A DNA stretch of 36,784 bases from positions 1 to 36,784 of the forward strand of contig CACDVW010000012.1 of the NCBI GenBank assembly GCA_902556355.1, written 5' to 3'. Numbering within the stretch: position 1 is the first letter of the stretch; each line of letters starts with the position of its first letter. Shown here one piece after another: positions 17,701-26,257 of this stretch. The notes beneath the pieces were generated by a model that had not been told where the DNA came from, made no database searches, and was given only the letters and a program-made list of their open reading frames with translations. The stretch comes from an uncultured SAR86 cluster bacterium. GTDB lineage: Bacteria; Pseudomonadota; Gammaproteobacteria; Magnimaribacterales; D2472. A program made the translations under genes and the position numbers.

Positions 17701-17941
17701 CTTTCTTTTTTTTCTCAAAGCCTTCTAATTCTTCCATCCGCATTTCATTAAAAACATCTTTTTTAATATCGTCAGCACCAATATCTTGTTCGAAGTTATT
17801 TTTAAATTCAGAAAACTGATTTTGAATTTTTTTATAAAATTTTAAGAGATTCTTGACAAGCTCAGGCAGCCTCTCGGGGCCAATAACTAATAATCCTATG
17901 ATTAGGATAATAGCAATTTCTAAAAAACCAATCTGAAGCAA
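17693..17941 (-). CDS. tatB: Sec-independent protein translocase TatB
   Basis: An 82-residue single-span membrane protein: MLQIGFLEIAIILIIGLLVIGPERLPELVKNL has the TatB signature (F-x-E, hinge GPERLP). It continues into an amphipathic helix and an acidic/charged tail that is shorter than in E. coli TatB. It starts at TTG three bases after the tatA stop. TatB with TatC forms the receptor for twin-arginine signal peptides. Glu8 and the GPxRLP hinge distinguish it from TatA. Confidence 0.93.
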   Translation of the reverse strand: MLQIGFLEIAIILIIGLLVIGPERLPELVKNLLKFYKKIQNQFSEFKNNFEQDIGADDIKKDVFNEMRMEELEGFEKKKKDE

Positions 17942-17944
17942 TTG

Positions 17945-18115
17945 TTAATCTTGTTTGTTGTCTTCTTTATCTTCTTCTTTTACAGCCTTTTTAAAGCTTT
18001 TTAGGCCCGAGCCAAGGTCAGATCCCAAAGTCTTTAATTTGCCACTACCAAAAATTAAAAGCACCACAACTAAAATGATTAGAAGTTGCCAAATACTTAT
18101 TCCACCTAAGCCCAT
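17945..18115 (-). CDS. tatA: Sec-independent protein translocase TatA
   Basis: A 56-residue ORF translating as [18 protein letters not shown]... with the [23 protein letters not shown] amphipathic helix that defines TatA, and a short charged tail. TatA oligomerises to form the passage used by folded Tat substrates. Its ribosome site AGGAGA overlaps the end of ubiB, and ATG lies at 18113-18115. It is short compared with E. coli TatA (about 89 residues), mostly by loss of the disordered tail. Order tatA-tatB-tatC is standard. Confidence 0.95.
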   Translation of the reverse strand: MGLGGISIWQLLIILVVVLLIFGSGKLKTLGSDLGSGLKSFKKAVKEEDKEDNKQD

Positions 18116-18124
18116 ATAAATCTC

Positions 18125-19606
18125 CTATGTGAGCAATAAAAAAGCACCACACCCTAATATTATACCTATTAGAAAGAAACTTATGATGTATTTTTGTTTT
18201 TGCAGATCCATCTCCATCTTATGGATTTTTTCCTCATACGATCTTCTATTTTTGGAATAACCTCTAATTTCGTCCAAGGTTTCATATATAAAGCTAGGCA
18301 TTTCAGAAGCCTTCATTATTAATTCGTCTTTATTCTCTAAAATATAATCTTTTATTTTTAACGGATTAAATTGCTCTTTAAGCCAATTATCAAGGTATGG
18401 CTCAGCTATTCCCCAAAAATCTAGTTGAGGGTATATTTGGCGACCCATTCCTTCAATATGTATAAGAGTTTTTTGAAGTAAAACTAATGATGGCTGAAGC
18501 GATAATCCAAAAGGTCTAGTGCCTTGAAATAGATATAAGAGCAGTTTACCAAATTCAATTTCTGATAAAGGTTTTTCAAATATTGGTTCACAACAAGCTC
18601 TGAGAGTATTTTCAAGTTCTATTTGGTTTGAATTTGGGTTAACCCATTCTGAGCTTATAAATAACTGAGCCAGAGATTTATAATTTTGCTTGATTACAGC
18701 CTGAAGCATTCTTGCAAGAATATATCTTTCATCATTAGAAAGAGAACCGCTTATCGCACAGTCGATTGCTATATATCCTGGCTTTTCAGGATTTTCTTTG
18801 GAAACAAATATGTTTCCTGGATGCATATCCGCATGAAAAAAGTTATCGCGAAATACTTGGTTAAGAAAAATCATGACACCGTTTTCTGCCAATCTTTTTT
18901 TATCTATATTAAATTTCTCAATGGTCTCAATATCCGTACAAGGTATTCCATCGATCTCCTCTAATACCATTACCTTTGAAGTGGTTAAGTCCCAATATAC
19001 TTCAGGAATATATAATTCTTCAGAGCCCACAAAGTTTTTTCTGGTAAGGTTTGTATTAGCAGCTTCTAGCCTTAAATCTAATTCACGTAGAATCGTATTT
19101 TCATAATCTTTTACTACTTCAATTGGTCTTATTCTATCGCTCTCAGAATAAAGATATGTACAAACTTTTGCAGCAGATTTTAAAAGCCTGAGATTCTTCT
19201 TAACTTCTTTTTCAATATTTGGCCTTAAAACTTTTACAACAATTTTTTTACCATCTTTAAGTTTTGCAGAATGAACTTGCGCTAATGATGCAGCAGCCAT
19301 TGGCACTTCGTTGAAATCATCAAACAGATCATTAATTGAATTGCCTAGTTCTTTTTCTACAATTTTTTTAAGCTCTTTAACTGAAAAAGGCTTGCAGCTA
19401 TCAGTCAGGCTTTGAAGTTCTTTTGCAGTGTCTATATCTAGAATATCTGTTCTAGTAGAGAGCAATTGACCAAATTTAATAAAAATTGGCCCTAGTGACT
19501 CAAGGTATTTTGCAGCTTTTTCACCATTAGGATTCATAAAGATTTTGAACCTAATGCCTAAAGCTATCATCTTTAAGCCTTGAAAAATTATTATTAAGAA
19601 ATTCAT
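18125..19606 (-). CDS. ubiB: Ubiquinone biosynthesis kinase-like protein UbiB (ABC1/ADCK family)
   Basis: UbiB is an atypical kinase/ATPase of the membrane needed for ubiquinone synthesis. The 493-residue protein has the KxGQ motif (KFGQ, 44-47), the Ala-rich loop AAASLAQVH (104-112), a putative Lys125, HADMHPGN (258-265), the metal-site IDC (281-283) and one C-terminal hydrophobic span (YIISFFLIGIILGCGAFLLL). It is about 30 residues shorter at the N-terminus than E. coli UbiB. After IDC it reads AISG where E. coli has GIVG. Its ATG overlaps the ubiJ stop. Confidence 0.94.
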   Translation of the reverse strand: MNFLIIIFQGLKMIALGIRFKIFMNPNGEKAAKYLESLGPIFIKFGQLLSTRTDILDIDTAKELQSLTDSCKPFSVKELKKIVEKELGNSINDLFDDFNEVPMAAASLAQVHSAKLKDGKKIVVKVLRPNIEKEVKKNLRLLKSAAKVCTYLYSESDRIRPIEVVKDYENTILRELDLRLEAANTNLTRKNFVGSEELYIPEVYWDLTTSKVMVLEEIDGIPCTDIETIEKFNIDKKRLAENGVMIFLNQVFRDNFFHADMHPGNIFVSKENPEKPGYIAIDCAISGSLSNDERYILARMLQAVIKQNYKSLAQLFISSEWVNPNSNQIELENTLRACCEPIFEKPLSEIEFGKLLLYLFQGTRPFGLSLQPSLVLLQKTLIHIEGMGRQIYPQLDFWGIAEPYLDNWLKEQFNPLKIKDYILENKDELIMKASEMPSFIYETLDEIRGYSKNRRSYEEKIHKMEMDLQKQKYIISFFLIGIILGCGAFLLLT

Positions 19607-20100
19607 AAATTATTAACAGCCTCAAGTCTATCAAGTCTTATGGATAGATCTCTAAATTTAGACTGGAGCTCATTTTTTTTATTATACTGGTTTGTTGTAA
19701 ACAATTTTTCTTTTGCAAGATAGGCTAAAACAGCAGGCACATTTCCAAAATATTTATCTATTAAAAATACAATATCAATATCAGATTTTAAGATTGCATT
19801 AATCATTAAAATTGCTTTTTCATTATCACCGTAGATAATTTCTTTTTTAATTTTTTTTGAAAGAATTAAATCAAGCACTTCTTTGATTGAAGATCGTATT
19901 TCAAAATCTATATGTGAAGTTTTTTCAAAAGAAATGTTCTTACTATTTTTGTCTAGGCTAAAGTAAATATTTTTGTGACCCTTTAAGGATAAAAGGAAAC
20001 TTATTGGATAAATTTGGATCAGCTTATCTCGAGCAACCGGAGAGGCGTTTTCAATGTCATTTATGGTGTTATTTATTATTTTTAACAAGTTATTCGTCAT
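19603..20100 (-). CDS. ubiJ: Ubiquinone biosynthesis accessory factor UbiJ (SCP2-like)
   Basis: A 165-residue weakly conserved protein between ubiE and ubiB, exactly where UbiJ lies. It has an SCP2-like lipid-binding region (YFSLDKNSKNISFEKTSHIDFEIRSS and IIYGDNEKAILMINAIL), then a KYFGNVPAVLAYLAKE segment and a C-terminal coiled coil (LQSKFRDLSIRLDRLEAVNNL). UbiJ binds the lipid quinone intermediate in the Ubi complex and pairs with UbiK. Start ATG 20100 (MTNN) was chosen; two upstream ATGs would deepen the overlap with ubiE. Identification relies on position plus the coiled-coil end. Confidence 0.82.
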   Translation of the reverse strand: MTNNLLKIINNTINDIENASPVARDKLIQIYPISFLLSLKGHKNIYFSLDKNSKNISFEKTSHIDFEIRSSIKEVLDLILSKKIKKEIIYGDNEKAILMINAILKSDIDIVFLIDKYFGNVPAVLAYLAKEKLFTTNQYNKKNELQSKFRDLSIRLDRLEAVNNL

Positions 20101-20830
20101 ATGCCACATGTATCGAAACAATGCCGTTAAGGAGATTGTAAAATTTACAATTACTGAATCCGGCTTCTATTATCATTGATTTTAATGTTTCTTGATCAGG
20201 ATGCATGCGAATAGATTCTGCAAGGTATTGATAGCTATCAGAGTCATTTGCAAGCATAGAACCAAGCTTGGGAAGAACATTGAATGAATACCAGTCATAG
20301 ATTTTAGAAAAAATAGGATTTAAAGGTTCAGAAAACTCTAGAACAAGCAGCCTGCCATCTTTTTTAAGACATCTTCTCATTTCTTTGAGGCCTTTTTCTT
20401 TATTTGTAAAATTTCTCAAACCAAATCCAATTGTGATTACATCAAAAGCATCATCATTAAACGGGATTTCTTCTCCACTGAGTTGACAGAAATGACAATT
20501 AGCATAAAAGCTTTCATTAATTGCTCTATCTCTGCCCTCTGAGAGCATGTCCATGTTGATATCTGTCATGTATATCTCAGTTTTGGGAAAGTCTTTGGAA
20601 ATTAGCTTTGCAATATCCCCAGTTCCGCTTGCTATATCTAGAACACTGTCTTTATCTGAAATAGCGGCAAGCTCAACTAGAATCATTTTCCACAGTCTAT
20701 GCATGCCAAATGACATAGCATCATTCATGATGTCGTAGTTTTCTGCAACAGAAGAAAAAACCCCACCAACATGGGAGCTTTTATCTTTTTCGTCTACCTC
20801 TTTGTAACCAAAATGAGTTTTTTTATTCAT
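20090..20830 (-). CDS. ubiE: Ubiquinone/menaquinone biosynthesis C-methyltransferase UbiE
   Basis: UbiE C-methylates the demethoxyubiquinol (or demethylmenaquinol) ring using SAM. The 246-residue protein has VFSSVAENYDIMNDAMSFGMHRLWK near the start, SAM motif I (LDIASGTGDIAKL), GFGLRNF, LEFSEP and the C-terminal FYNLLNGIVSIHVAYDE. Length and order are standard. The ATG at 20830 overlaps the rsgA 3' end by 8 bases, joining it to the translational chain rsgA-ubiE-ubiJ-ubiB. Confidence 0.96.
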   Translation of the reverse strand: MNKKTHFGYKEVDEKDKSSHVGGVFSSVAENYDIMNDAMSFGMHRLWKMILVELAAISDKDSVLDIASGTGDIAKLISKDFPKTEIYMTDINMDMLSEGRDRAINESFYANCHFCQLSGEEIPFNDDAFDVITIGFGLRNFTNKEKGLKEMRRCLKKDGRLLVLEFSEPLNPIFSKIYDWYSFNVLPKLGSMLANDSDSYQYLAESIRMHPDQETLKSMIIEAGFSNCKFYNLLNGIVSIHVAYDE

Positions 20831-21695
20831 CGTTAAGTACGCTATCTCTAAATTTAATGAAATTATTGTATCTACTTTGACTTATTTCACCATCATTAAG
20901 TTTTTTTATGACATTACAACCTTTATTGTTTATATGATTGCAGTCATTAAACTCACATTCTTTTGAAGATGCATATATTTCTTTAAAACCAGCAATAATT
21001 TGATTTGTTTTCCATCCAGATATTGGGAGGTCCCTAACTCCTGGAGAATCAATAATTTGAGTGTTTGCATTAACCTGATATAGCGTTGAGATAGATGTCG
21101 TATGCACGCCTTGATTGTTTGAGAGCGTGTTTGTTTTGATCTCCTTGCCTGTAATTAATGAAGTAAGAGTTGATTTTCCTGCACCAGAGTTACCAACAAA
21201 TAGAGCACATTTATGTTTCAAATAGTTTTGAAGGAGATCTATGTTTGTATTTTCTTTTGCAGAAATACTAAAGGTTTGAATATCAAGGCTTTTATATAGA
21301 TTTATTTGCTTCAAATAAGCTTCATCATGATTAAGATCTGATTTATTACAAATAACAAAAGGCTCAATACCTGATAATAATGAAGTTAATATCCACTTAT
21401 CAATAAATTCAGCAGTAGTTTTGGGTTTTGGTGTTACCAATATGCCTACATGACTAAGGTTGGCAGCAATATTTTTGTATTTTATTCCATCCTTTTTTTG
21501 CAAAAGCGATTTCCTATCTTCTCTAGATAAAATTACTCCCTTAGTCTCTTTGCTATCTTGTAATATTTCAATTTCAACCACATCTCCAACAATAATGTCT
21601 TTTATTCCAATACATGGGATGTCTTTTTTGTCTGTACGAACCAAACAGCTATTTGAGTAAAATTCTATTACTAAACCAGTTTGAACTTTTTGCAT
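20823..21695 (-). CDS. rsgA: Ribosome small-subunit GTPase RsgA
   Basis: RsgA (YjeQ) is a circularly permuted GTPase that checks late 30S assembly. The 290-residue protein has an OB-fold N-terminus (GLVIEFYSNSCLVRT). The GTPase motifs follow in permuted order: G4 NKSD, then P-loop GNSGAGKSTL, then G3 DSPGVRDL. The C-terminal zinc knuckle is CEFNDCNH...GC. Start ATG 21695 (MQKVQTGLV) was chosen over an ATG six codons upstream because it matches family starts. It is divergent from orn, a common pairing. Confidence 0.95.
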   Translation of the reverse strand: MQKVQTGLVIEFYSNSCLVRTDKKDIPCIGIKDIIVGDVVEIEILQDSKETKGVILSREDRKSLLQKKDGIKYKNIAANLSHVGILVTPKPKTTAEFIDKWILTSLLSGIEPFVICNKSDLNHDEAYLKQINLYKSLDIQTFSISAKENTNIDLLQNYLKHKCALFVGNSGAGKSTLTSLITGKEIKTNTLSNNQGVHTTSISTLYQVNANTQIIDSPGVRDLPISGWKTNQIIAGFKEIYASSKECEFNDCNHINNKGCNVIKKLNDGEISQSRYNNFIKFRDSVLNDE

Positions 21696-21736
21696 AATAA
21701 GCACAAAATACACTAAAGGAAGAAATATAAAAAGTT

Positions 21737-22288
21737 ATGAAGAGCTTACAATCAAAAGATAATTTAGTCTGGCTTGACCTAGAGATGACCGGTCTTGACC
21801 CTGAAAAAGAAAGAATCATAGAAATTGCTACATTAATTACAGACTCTCAACTTAATATTTTAGCTGAGGGACCAAATTTGATAATAACCCAACAAACCTC
21901 TTTGCTAGATCAAATGGACGAATGGAATCAAAACCAGCATGGATCATCAGGTTTGATAGACGCTGTAAAGAAAAGCTCTATTACTGAACAGATGGCTGAA
22001 ATAGAAACATTAGACTTTGTTTCAAAATACGTTGGCCCAAATCAATCACCCATGTGCGGAAATACAGTTTCGCACGATAGAAGATTTTTAGCTAAATATA
22101 TGCCTAGATTAGAATCTTATTTTAATTATAGGCATATAGATGTATCTTCTTTTAAAGAAGCCGCAGTTAGGTGGATGAATGAGGCTCAAGTATATGAGAA
22201 GGAGGGTTCTCATAGAGCTATGGGAGATATTAAAGAGTCTGTTGCAGAATTGAAATTTTATAAAAATCTTTTTTTACCAGAGGGCTAA
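21737..22288 (+). CDS. orn: Oligoribonuclease
   Basis: Orn degrades RNA dinucleotides and so also clears pGpG from c-di-GMP turnover. The 183-residue DEDDh exonuclease has Asp14 and Glu16 in LVWLDLEMTGL, Asp114 in TVSHDRRF, His159 and Asp164 in SHRAMGDIKES, and the typical DVSSFKE segment. It is divergent from rsgA with 41 bases between starts and abuts the DUF1820 gene tail to tail with no gap. Confidence 0.96.
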   Translation: MKSLQSKDNLVWLDLEMTGLDPEKERIIEIATLITDSQLNILAEGPNLIITQQTSLLDQMDEWNQNQHGSSGLIDAVKKSSITEQMAEIETLDFVSKYVGPNQSPMCGNTVSHDRRFLAKYMPRLESYFNYRHIDVSSFKEAAVRWMNEAQVYEKEGSHRAMGDIKESVAELKFYKNLFLPEG

Positions 22289-22615
22289 TTAATCTTTTTT
22301 ATTTAAAGGTTGAATGTTTAATGGAAACGGACTTACCTGTCCTTTGTTTTCCTTGATCTTTGCTTCTCCAGTCTCTTTTACTTCATCTATTCTTATAATC
22401 GCATTCATAGGAATATAACTTCTTTGAACATCTGAAAATTCATTTTTGAGTTTTTCTGATGATGGGTCTACAACTAGTTGTTTGTCTTTATTGAATATAT
22501 AATTCTCAACCTCAATGAAACCGTACATATCGCTTTGAAAAATTTGTTTTGCAAAAACTTCATATACTTCGCCAAGTTGCATGAAAATTATCTTGTAAAC
22601 ACTTTTAGATTTCAT
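22289..22615 (-). CDS. DUF1820 family protein
   Basis: A 108-residue protein with the DUF1820 pattern: VYKIIFMQLGEVYEVFAKQIFQSDMYGFIEVE, VVDPSSEKLKNEF, and RSYIPMNAIIRIDEV near the C-terminus, ending in a short Pro/Ser stretch. Function is unknown; it is a small cytosolic protein seen in many gammaproteobacteria. The start at 22615 is fixed by the conserved N-terminus. Only 13 bases separate it from the divergent miaB start. Confidence 0.85.
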   Translation of the reverse strand: MKSKSVYKIIFMQLGEVYEVFAKQIFQSDMYGFIEVENYIFNKDKQLVVDPSSEKLKNEFSDVQRSYIPMNAIIRIDEVKETGEAKIKENKGQVSPFPLNIQPLNKKD

Positions 22616-22628
22616 AATACTTAATTAT

Positions 22629-23969
22629 ATGGGTACGAAACTTTATATTAAAACCTATGGCTGTCAAATGAACGAATACGATTCGGACAAGACCGTAGAT
22701 ATTTTAAAAGAAAAAAAAGGAGTAGAACTAACAAATGATGTTAAAGACGCAGACATCATTCTTCTGAATACATGCTCTATAAGAGATAAGGCTGAATCAA
22801 AAGTTTATTCAGAACTTGGAAGGCTCAATAAACTTAAAGAGAAAAATCCAAACTTAAAAATAGGTGTTGGTGGATGTGTTGCAACTCAAGAAGGCAGCAA
22901 TATAAAAAAACGTGCTCCTTATGTTGATCTTATATATGGCCCTCAAACCCTTCATAGGGTCTCTGATTTGCTGGACATTGACCCTAACAAGGGCATCAAA
23001 GCAATTGATATAACTTTTCCAATTGAAGAAAAATTTGATTCTTTGCCAAAACCAACTACAGGTGGCCCCTCAAGCTATGTTGCTATTATGGAGGGCTGTT
23101 CAAAATATTGCTCTTTTTGCGTTGTTCCCTATACCAGAGGTGATGAGGTTAGTAGAAAACCTGAGCAAATTTTTGATGAGGTTGCTCGCCTTGCTGAGCA
23201 AGGAGTAAGTGAAATTACATTTTTAGGACAAAATGTAAATTCATACAAAATGCCATATAAGGATAGAATTTTAAGGTTGTCAGACCTCATAGAGATAACA
23301 AGTCATATTGATGGTATCGAAAGAATTAGGTATACAACTTCTCATCCATTAGATATGACAGATGATTTAATTGAGGCATATCAATATATACCACAATTGG
23401 TGAGTCAACTTCACTTACCGGTGCAATCAGGATCAAATAAAATTCTAGAGAAGATGAAAAGAAATTACACAATAGATATTTTCCATAATGCAGTTCAAAG
23501 AATTAAATCTTTCAGACCAGATTTGAGGGTTTCATCTGATTTTATTGTAGGATTTCCTGGTGAATCTCATGATGATTTTATGGAGACCGTGGATTTGGTT
23601 AATGAGATAGAATTTGATTCTTCTTTTAGTTTTATTTATTCCAAGAGACCTGGAACTCCTGCCTCTAAATTAGAGGATATGACCCCATTAGAGGAAAAGA
23701 AAGAACGCCTTAACACACTTCAAGACAGGCTGAACCATTTTCATAGAAATCATAGCAAGAGTATGGTTGGTAGTATTCAAAGATGCCTAGTGACCGGCAT
23801 TGCAAAAAAAAGATCAGATCAACTCCAGGCAAGAACAGAATGTAATAGAGTTGTAAATTTTGATCTTGAAAATATAGGTTTTATAGGAAAACTAGTAGAC
23901 ATAGAGATTACAGAGGCATTATCCTATTCTTTATTAGGCACTTTGCATAATCCAAGAGGTAAAATTTAA
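22629..23969 (+). CDS. miaB: tRNA-2-methylthio-N6-dimethylallyladenosine synthase MiaB
   Basis: MiaB is a radical-SAM methylthiotransferase that converts i6A37 to ms2i6A37 in tRNA. The 446-residue protein has the N-terminal auxiliary-cluster cysteines Cys12 (TYGCQMN), Cys49 (NTCSIR) and Cys83 (GGCVA), the radical-SAM CxxxCxxC at 157-164 (CSKYCSFC), VVPYTRG, HLPVQSGSN, and a C-terminal TRAM-like domain. The ATG at 22629 is the only start that preserves the first motif. It heads the miaB-phoH-ybeY-corC-lnt cluster seen in E. coli. Confidence 0.97.
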   Translation: MGTKLYIKTYGCQMNEYDSDKTVDILKEKKGVELTNDVKDADIILLNTCSIRDKAESKVYSELGRLNKLKEKNPNLKIGVGGCVATQEGSNIKKRAPYVDLIYGPQTLHRVSDLLDIDPNKGIKAIDITFPIEEKFDSLPKPTTGGPSSYVAIMEGCSKYCSFCVVPYTRGDEVSRKPEQIFDEVARLAEQGVSEITFLGQNVNSYKMPYKDRILRLSDLIEITSHIDGIERIRYTTSHPLDMTDDLIEAYQYIPQLVSQLHLPVQSGSNKILEKMKRNYTIDIFHNAVQRIKSFRPDLRVSSDFIVGFPGESHDDFMETVDLVNEIEFDSSFSFIYSKRPGTPASKLEDMTPLEEKKERLNTLQDRLNHFHRNHSKSMVGSIQRCLVTGIAKKRSDQLQARTECNRVVNFDLENIGFIGKLVDIEITEALSYSLLGTLHNPRGKI

Positions 23970-23975
23970 AAATTA

Positions 23976-24959
23976 ATGCAAGAAACTCAAACCGCTTTAA
24001 GAAACATCTCTTTAAAACCATCTAATGCAGAAAGAATAGCCCTATTTGTTGGAGAGCTTAATGGTAATTTAAAGCTTATAGAAAAAAGTTTTTCAGTAAA
24101 AATTTTTCATAAGGGCGATGAGGTAAAAATAACTGGTAACGAAAAAGATATTAAACACGCTTCCGATGCAATTTTGGATTTATATAATCTAACAAAGAAA
24201 AATATTGAAATTAGTAAAGAAGCCGTCCACTTAACAATTCAATCACATCTGAACTTGAGCCTATCAAAAAAACCTGAGGTTATTGATACAGATATCCAAA
24301 TAAGAACACCAAAAAAGATCGTCAGGCCAAGAGGTGGTAATCAGCAGAGCTATATAAAAAATATAAATAAATATGAGATTAATTTTGGCATTGGCGATGC
24401 TGGAACTGGTAAAACTTATATAGCTGTAGCAGCGGCTGTAGAGGCTCTTCTTAGTGATAAAGTTCAGCGCATAGTATTAATTAGACCAGCTGTAGAAGCT
24501 GGTGAGAAGCTTGGTTTTTTACCTGGCGATCTCTCACAAAAAGTTGACCCTTATTTAAGGCCTCTATATGACGGATTGTATGAGATGTTAGGCATTGAAA
24601 AAACAACTAAGTTAATTGAAAAAGAAGTAATAGAAGTTGCTCCTCTTGCTTATCTGAGAGGACGAACACTTAACAATTCTTTTATCATCATGGATGAAAG
24701 TCAAAATACAACTGTTGAGCAAATGAAGATGGTTCTAACAAGAATAGGCTTTGGTTCACAAGCAGTTATTAATGGTGACTTGACTCAAATTGATTTACCT
24801 AAACACATTACTTCAGGCCTTGATCATGTTATCAATGTTTTGAAGGAAACAGATGGTATCGGTATTACTAGATTTTCTTCAAATGATGTGGTGAGACACC
24901 CTCTTGTTAGAAAAATAATTGATGCATATAAAAAATTTGAATTAAATATAAATAAGTGA
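23976..24959 (+). CDS. ybeZ: PhoH-like ATPase (YbeZ)
   Basis: A 327-residue PhoH-family protein: an N-terminal KH-like part (residues 1-75), then the ATPase core with Walker A GDAGTGKT (140-147), RPAVEAGEKLGFLPGD, and Walker B IIMDESQN (Asp240-Glu241), ending VVRHPLVRKIIDAY. In E. coli YbeZ acts with YbeY in rRNA and small-RNA handling. It starts 7 bases after miaB; its stop overlaps the GTG start of ybeY (GTGA). Confidence 0.94.
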   Translation: MQETQTALRNISLKPSNAERIALFVGELNGNLKLIEKSFSVKIFHKGDEVKITGNEKDIKHASDAILDLYNLTKKNIEISKEAVHLTIQSHLNLSLSKKPEVIDTDIQIRTPKKIVRPRGGNQQSYIKNINKYEINFGIGDAGTGKTYIAVAAAVEALLSDKVQRIVLIRPAVEAGEKLGFLPGDLSQKVDPYLRPLYDGLYEMLGIEKTTKLIEKEVIEVAPLAYLRGRTLNNSFIIMDESQNTTVEQMKMVLTRIGFGSQAVINGDLTQIDLPKHITSGLDHVINVLKETDGIGITRFSSNDVVRHPLVRKIIDAYKKFELNINK

Positions 24960-25402
24960 GCTTAATAATTTCTCTAGATGAGGGCATTGATATTGAAAAG
25001 CCCCTCAATAATAAATTAAATAAGGTTGTGTCCACAATTCTTGACCAAGAGAAAATGTCTGATTGCGTTATAAATCTTCGCTTATTGAATGACAAGGAAA
25101 TGAAAAAATTAAATATGCAATTTCGTCAAAAAGATAAAACCACAAATGTATTATCTTTTCCAAATGACGATATTTCAGTAAAACAAACAAAAAATATTGG
25201 CGATATTGCAATTAGTGTTGAATATGTGAAAGCGGAAGCTAAAAAAGAAGGAAAAACTTTTGATGATCATATTATTCACATGTTGGCTCATGGTGTATAT
25301 CATATACTTGGATATGATCATGAAAATAATGAAAATGCTGTGATCATGGAAAACAAAGAAATACAAACTTTAAAAAAAATAAATATTAGTAATCCATATT
25401 AA
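24956..25402 (+). CDS. ybeY: Endoribonuclease YbeY
   Basis: YbeY is a zinc-dependent endoribonuclease for 16S rRNA 3'-end maturation and 70S quality control. The 148-residue protein has NVLSFPND and the metal-binding HMLAHGVYHILGYDH motif (HGxxHxxGxDH; Tyr in place of the common Leu). It begins with GTG overlapping the phoH stop by four bases. The corC ATG follows immediately after its stop. Confidence 0.93.
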   Translation: MSLIISLDEGIDIEKPLNNKLNKVVSTILDQEKMSDCVINLRLLNDKEMKKLNMQFRQKDKTTNVLSFPNDDISVKQTKNIGDIAISVEYVKAEAKKEGKTFDDHIIHMLAHGVYHILGYDHENNENAVIMENKEIQTLKKINISNPY

Positions 25403-26257
25403 ATGAATCAAAATTTAGATAGCGACGACAGTCACCCTCCTTCGGGATTCTTATCAAAAATAAAAAAATTTTTTAGAAATCCATTTTTTATTAAGACTCA
25501 ATCTGTTTCTGAGGTCACAGACTTCCTAAAAGATGCTGTTGACCTTAATATCATTGATAAAGAAGCAGAATCCATTGCTAACAAAGCTATAAGACTTGGT
25601 AATACAACAGTCAAAGAAATAATGGTTCCTAAAGTTGATATGGTGACATTTGGAATTGATGAAGAAATTAACGCCATTATAGAAAAGATCATTGCGTCTG
25701 GTCATTCTAGATATCCCGTATTAGGGCAGGAAAGGGATGAAGTAAAAGGTATTTTGCTTGCAAAAGACATGTTGCCTAAAATTTATGGTGGAATTGAAGA
25801 ATTTAGCCTGTCTGAAATGCTACGAGACGCAAATGTAGTCCCTGAAACCAAAAAAGCTGATTCATTGCTTGAAGAGTTCAAGAAAGATAGATCACATCTT
25901 GCTGTTGTCATTGATGAATATGGAACTATATCGGGACTAGTTACCATCGAGGACATCCTTGAGGAGTTAGTGGGTGAAATTGAAGACGAACACGATATTG
26001 ATGAAGAAGAAATAATTAAAATATCACAAAATATCTATACAGCAGATGCTAAGGTTGAAATTGAAGACTTCACAGAGTTTTTTAATCTAAATATAGATTC
26101 TCTAGAGATCGATGCAGAAACATTGGGTGGATTTATTATTAGCGAATTAGGGGTGCTCCCTAAAAAAGGTGACGTTGTAAAAATTGAAAATCTATCCATC
26201 AAAGTTACCCATGCTGATGACAGAAAAATAGATAAAGTTCAGATAACAAAATCTTAA
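25403..26257 (+). CDS. ybeX: CorC/YbeX family transporter-associated protein
   Basis: A 284-residue soluble protein with two CBS domains (about 65-195: TTVKEIMVPKVDMVTF, HSRYPVLGQERDEVKGILLAKD, HLAVVIDEYGTISGLVTIEDILEELVG) and a C-terminal CorC_HlyC domain (ADAKVEIEDFTEFF, ETLGGFIISELG, KGDVVKIENLSIKV). It lacks the DUF21 membrane domain of the larger relatives. Linked to Mg/Co resistance and, in recent work, ribosome function. It starts directly after ybeY and overlaps lnt (TAATG). Confidence 0.94.
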   Translation: MNQNLDSDDSHPPSGFLSKIKKFFRNPFFIKTQSVSEVTDFLKDAVDLNIIDKEAESIANKAIRLGNTTVKEIMVPKVDMVTFGIDEEINAIIEKIIASGHSRYPVLGQERDEVKGILLAKDMLPKIYGGIEEFSLSEMLRDANVVPETKKADSLLEEFKKDRSHLAVVIDEYGTISGLVTIEDILEELVGEIEDEHDIDEEEIIKISQNIYTADAKVEIEDFTEFFNLNIDSLEIDAETLGGFIISELGVLPKKGDVVKIENLSIKVTHADDRKIDKVQITKS

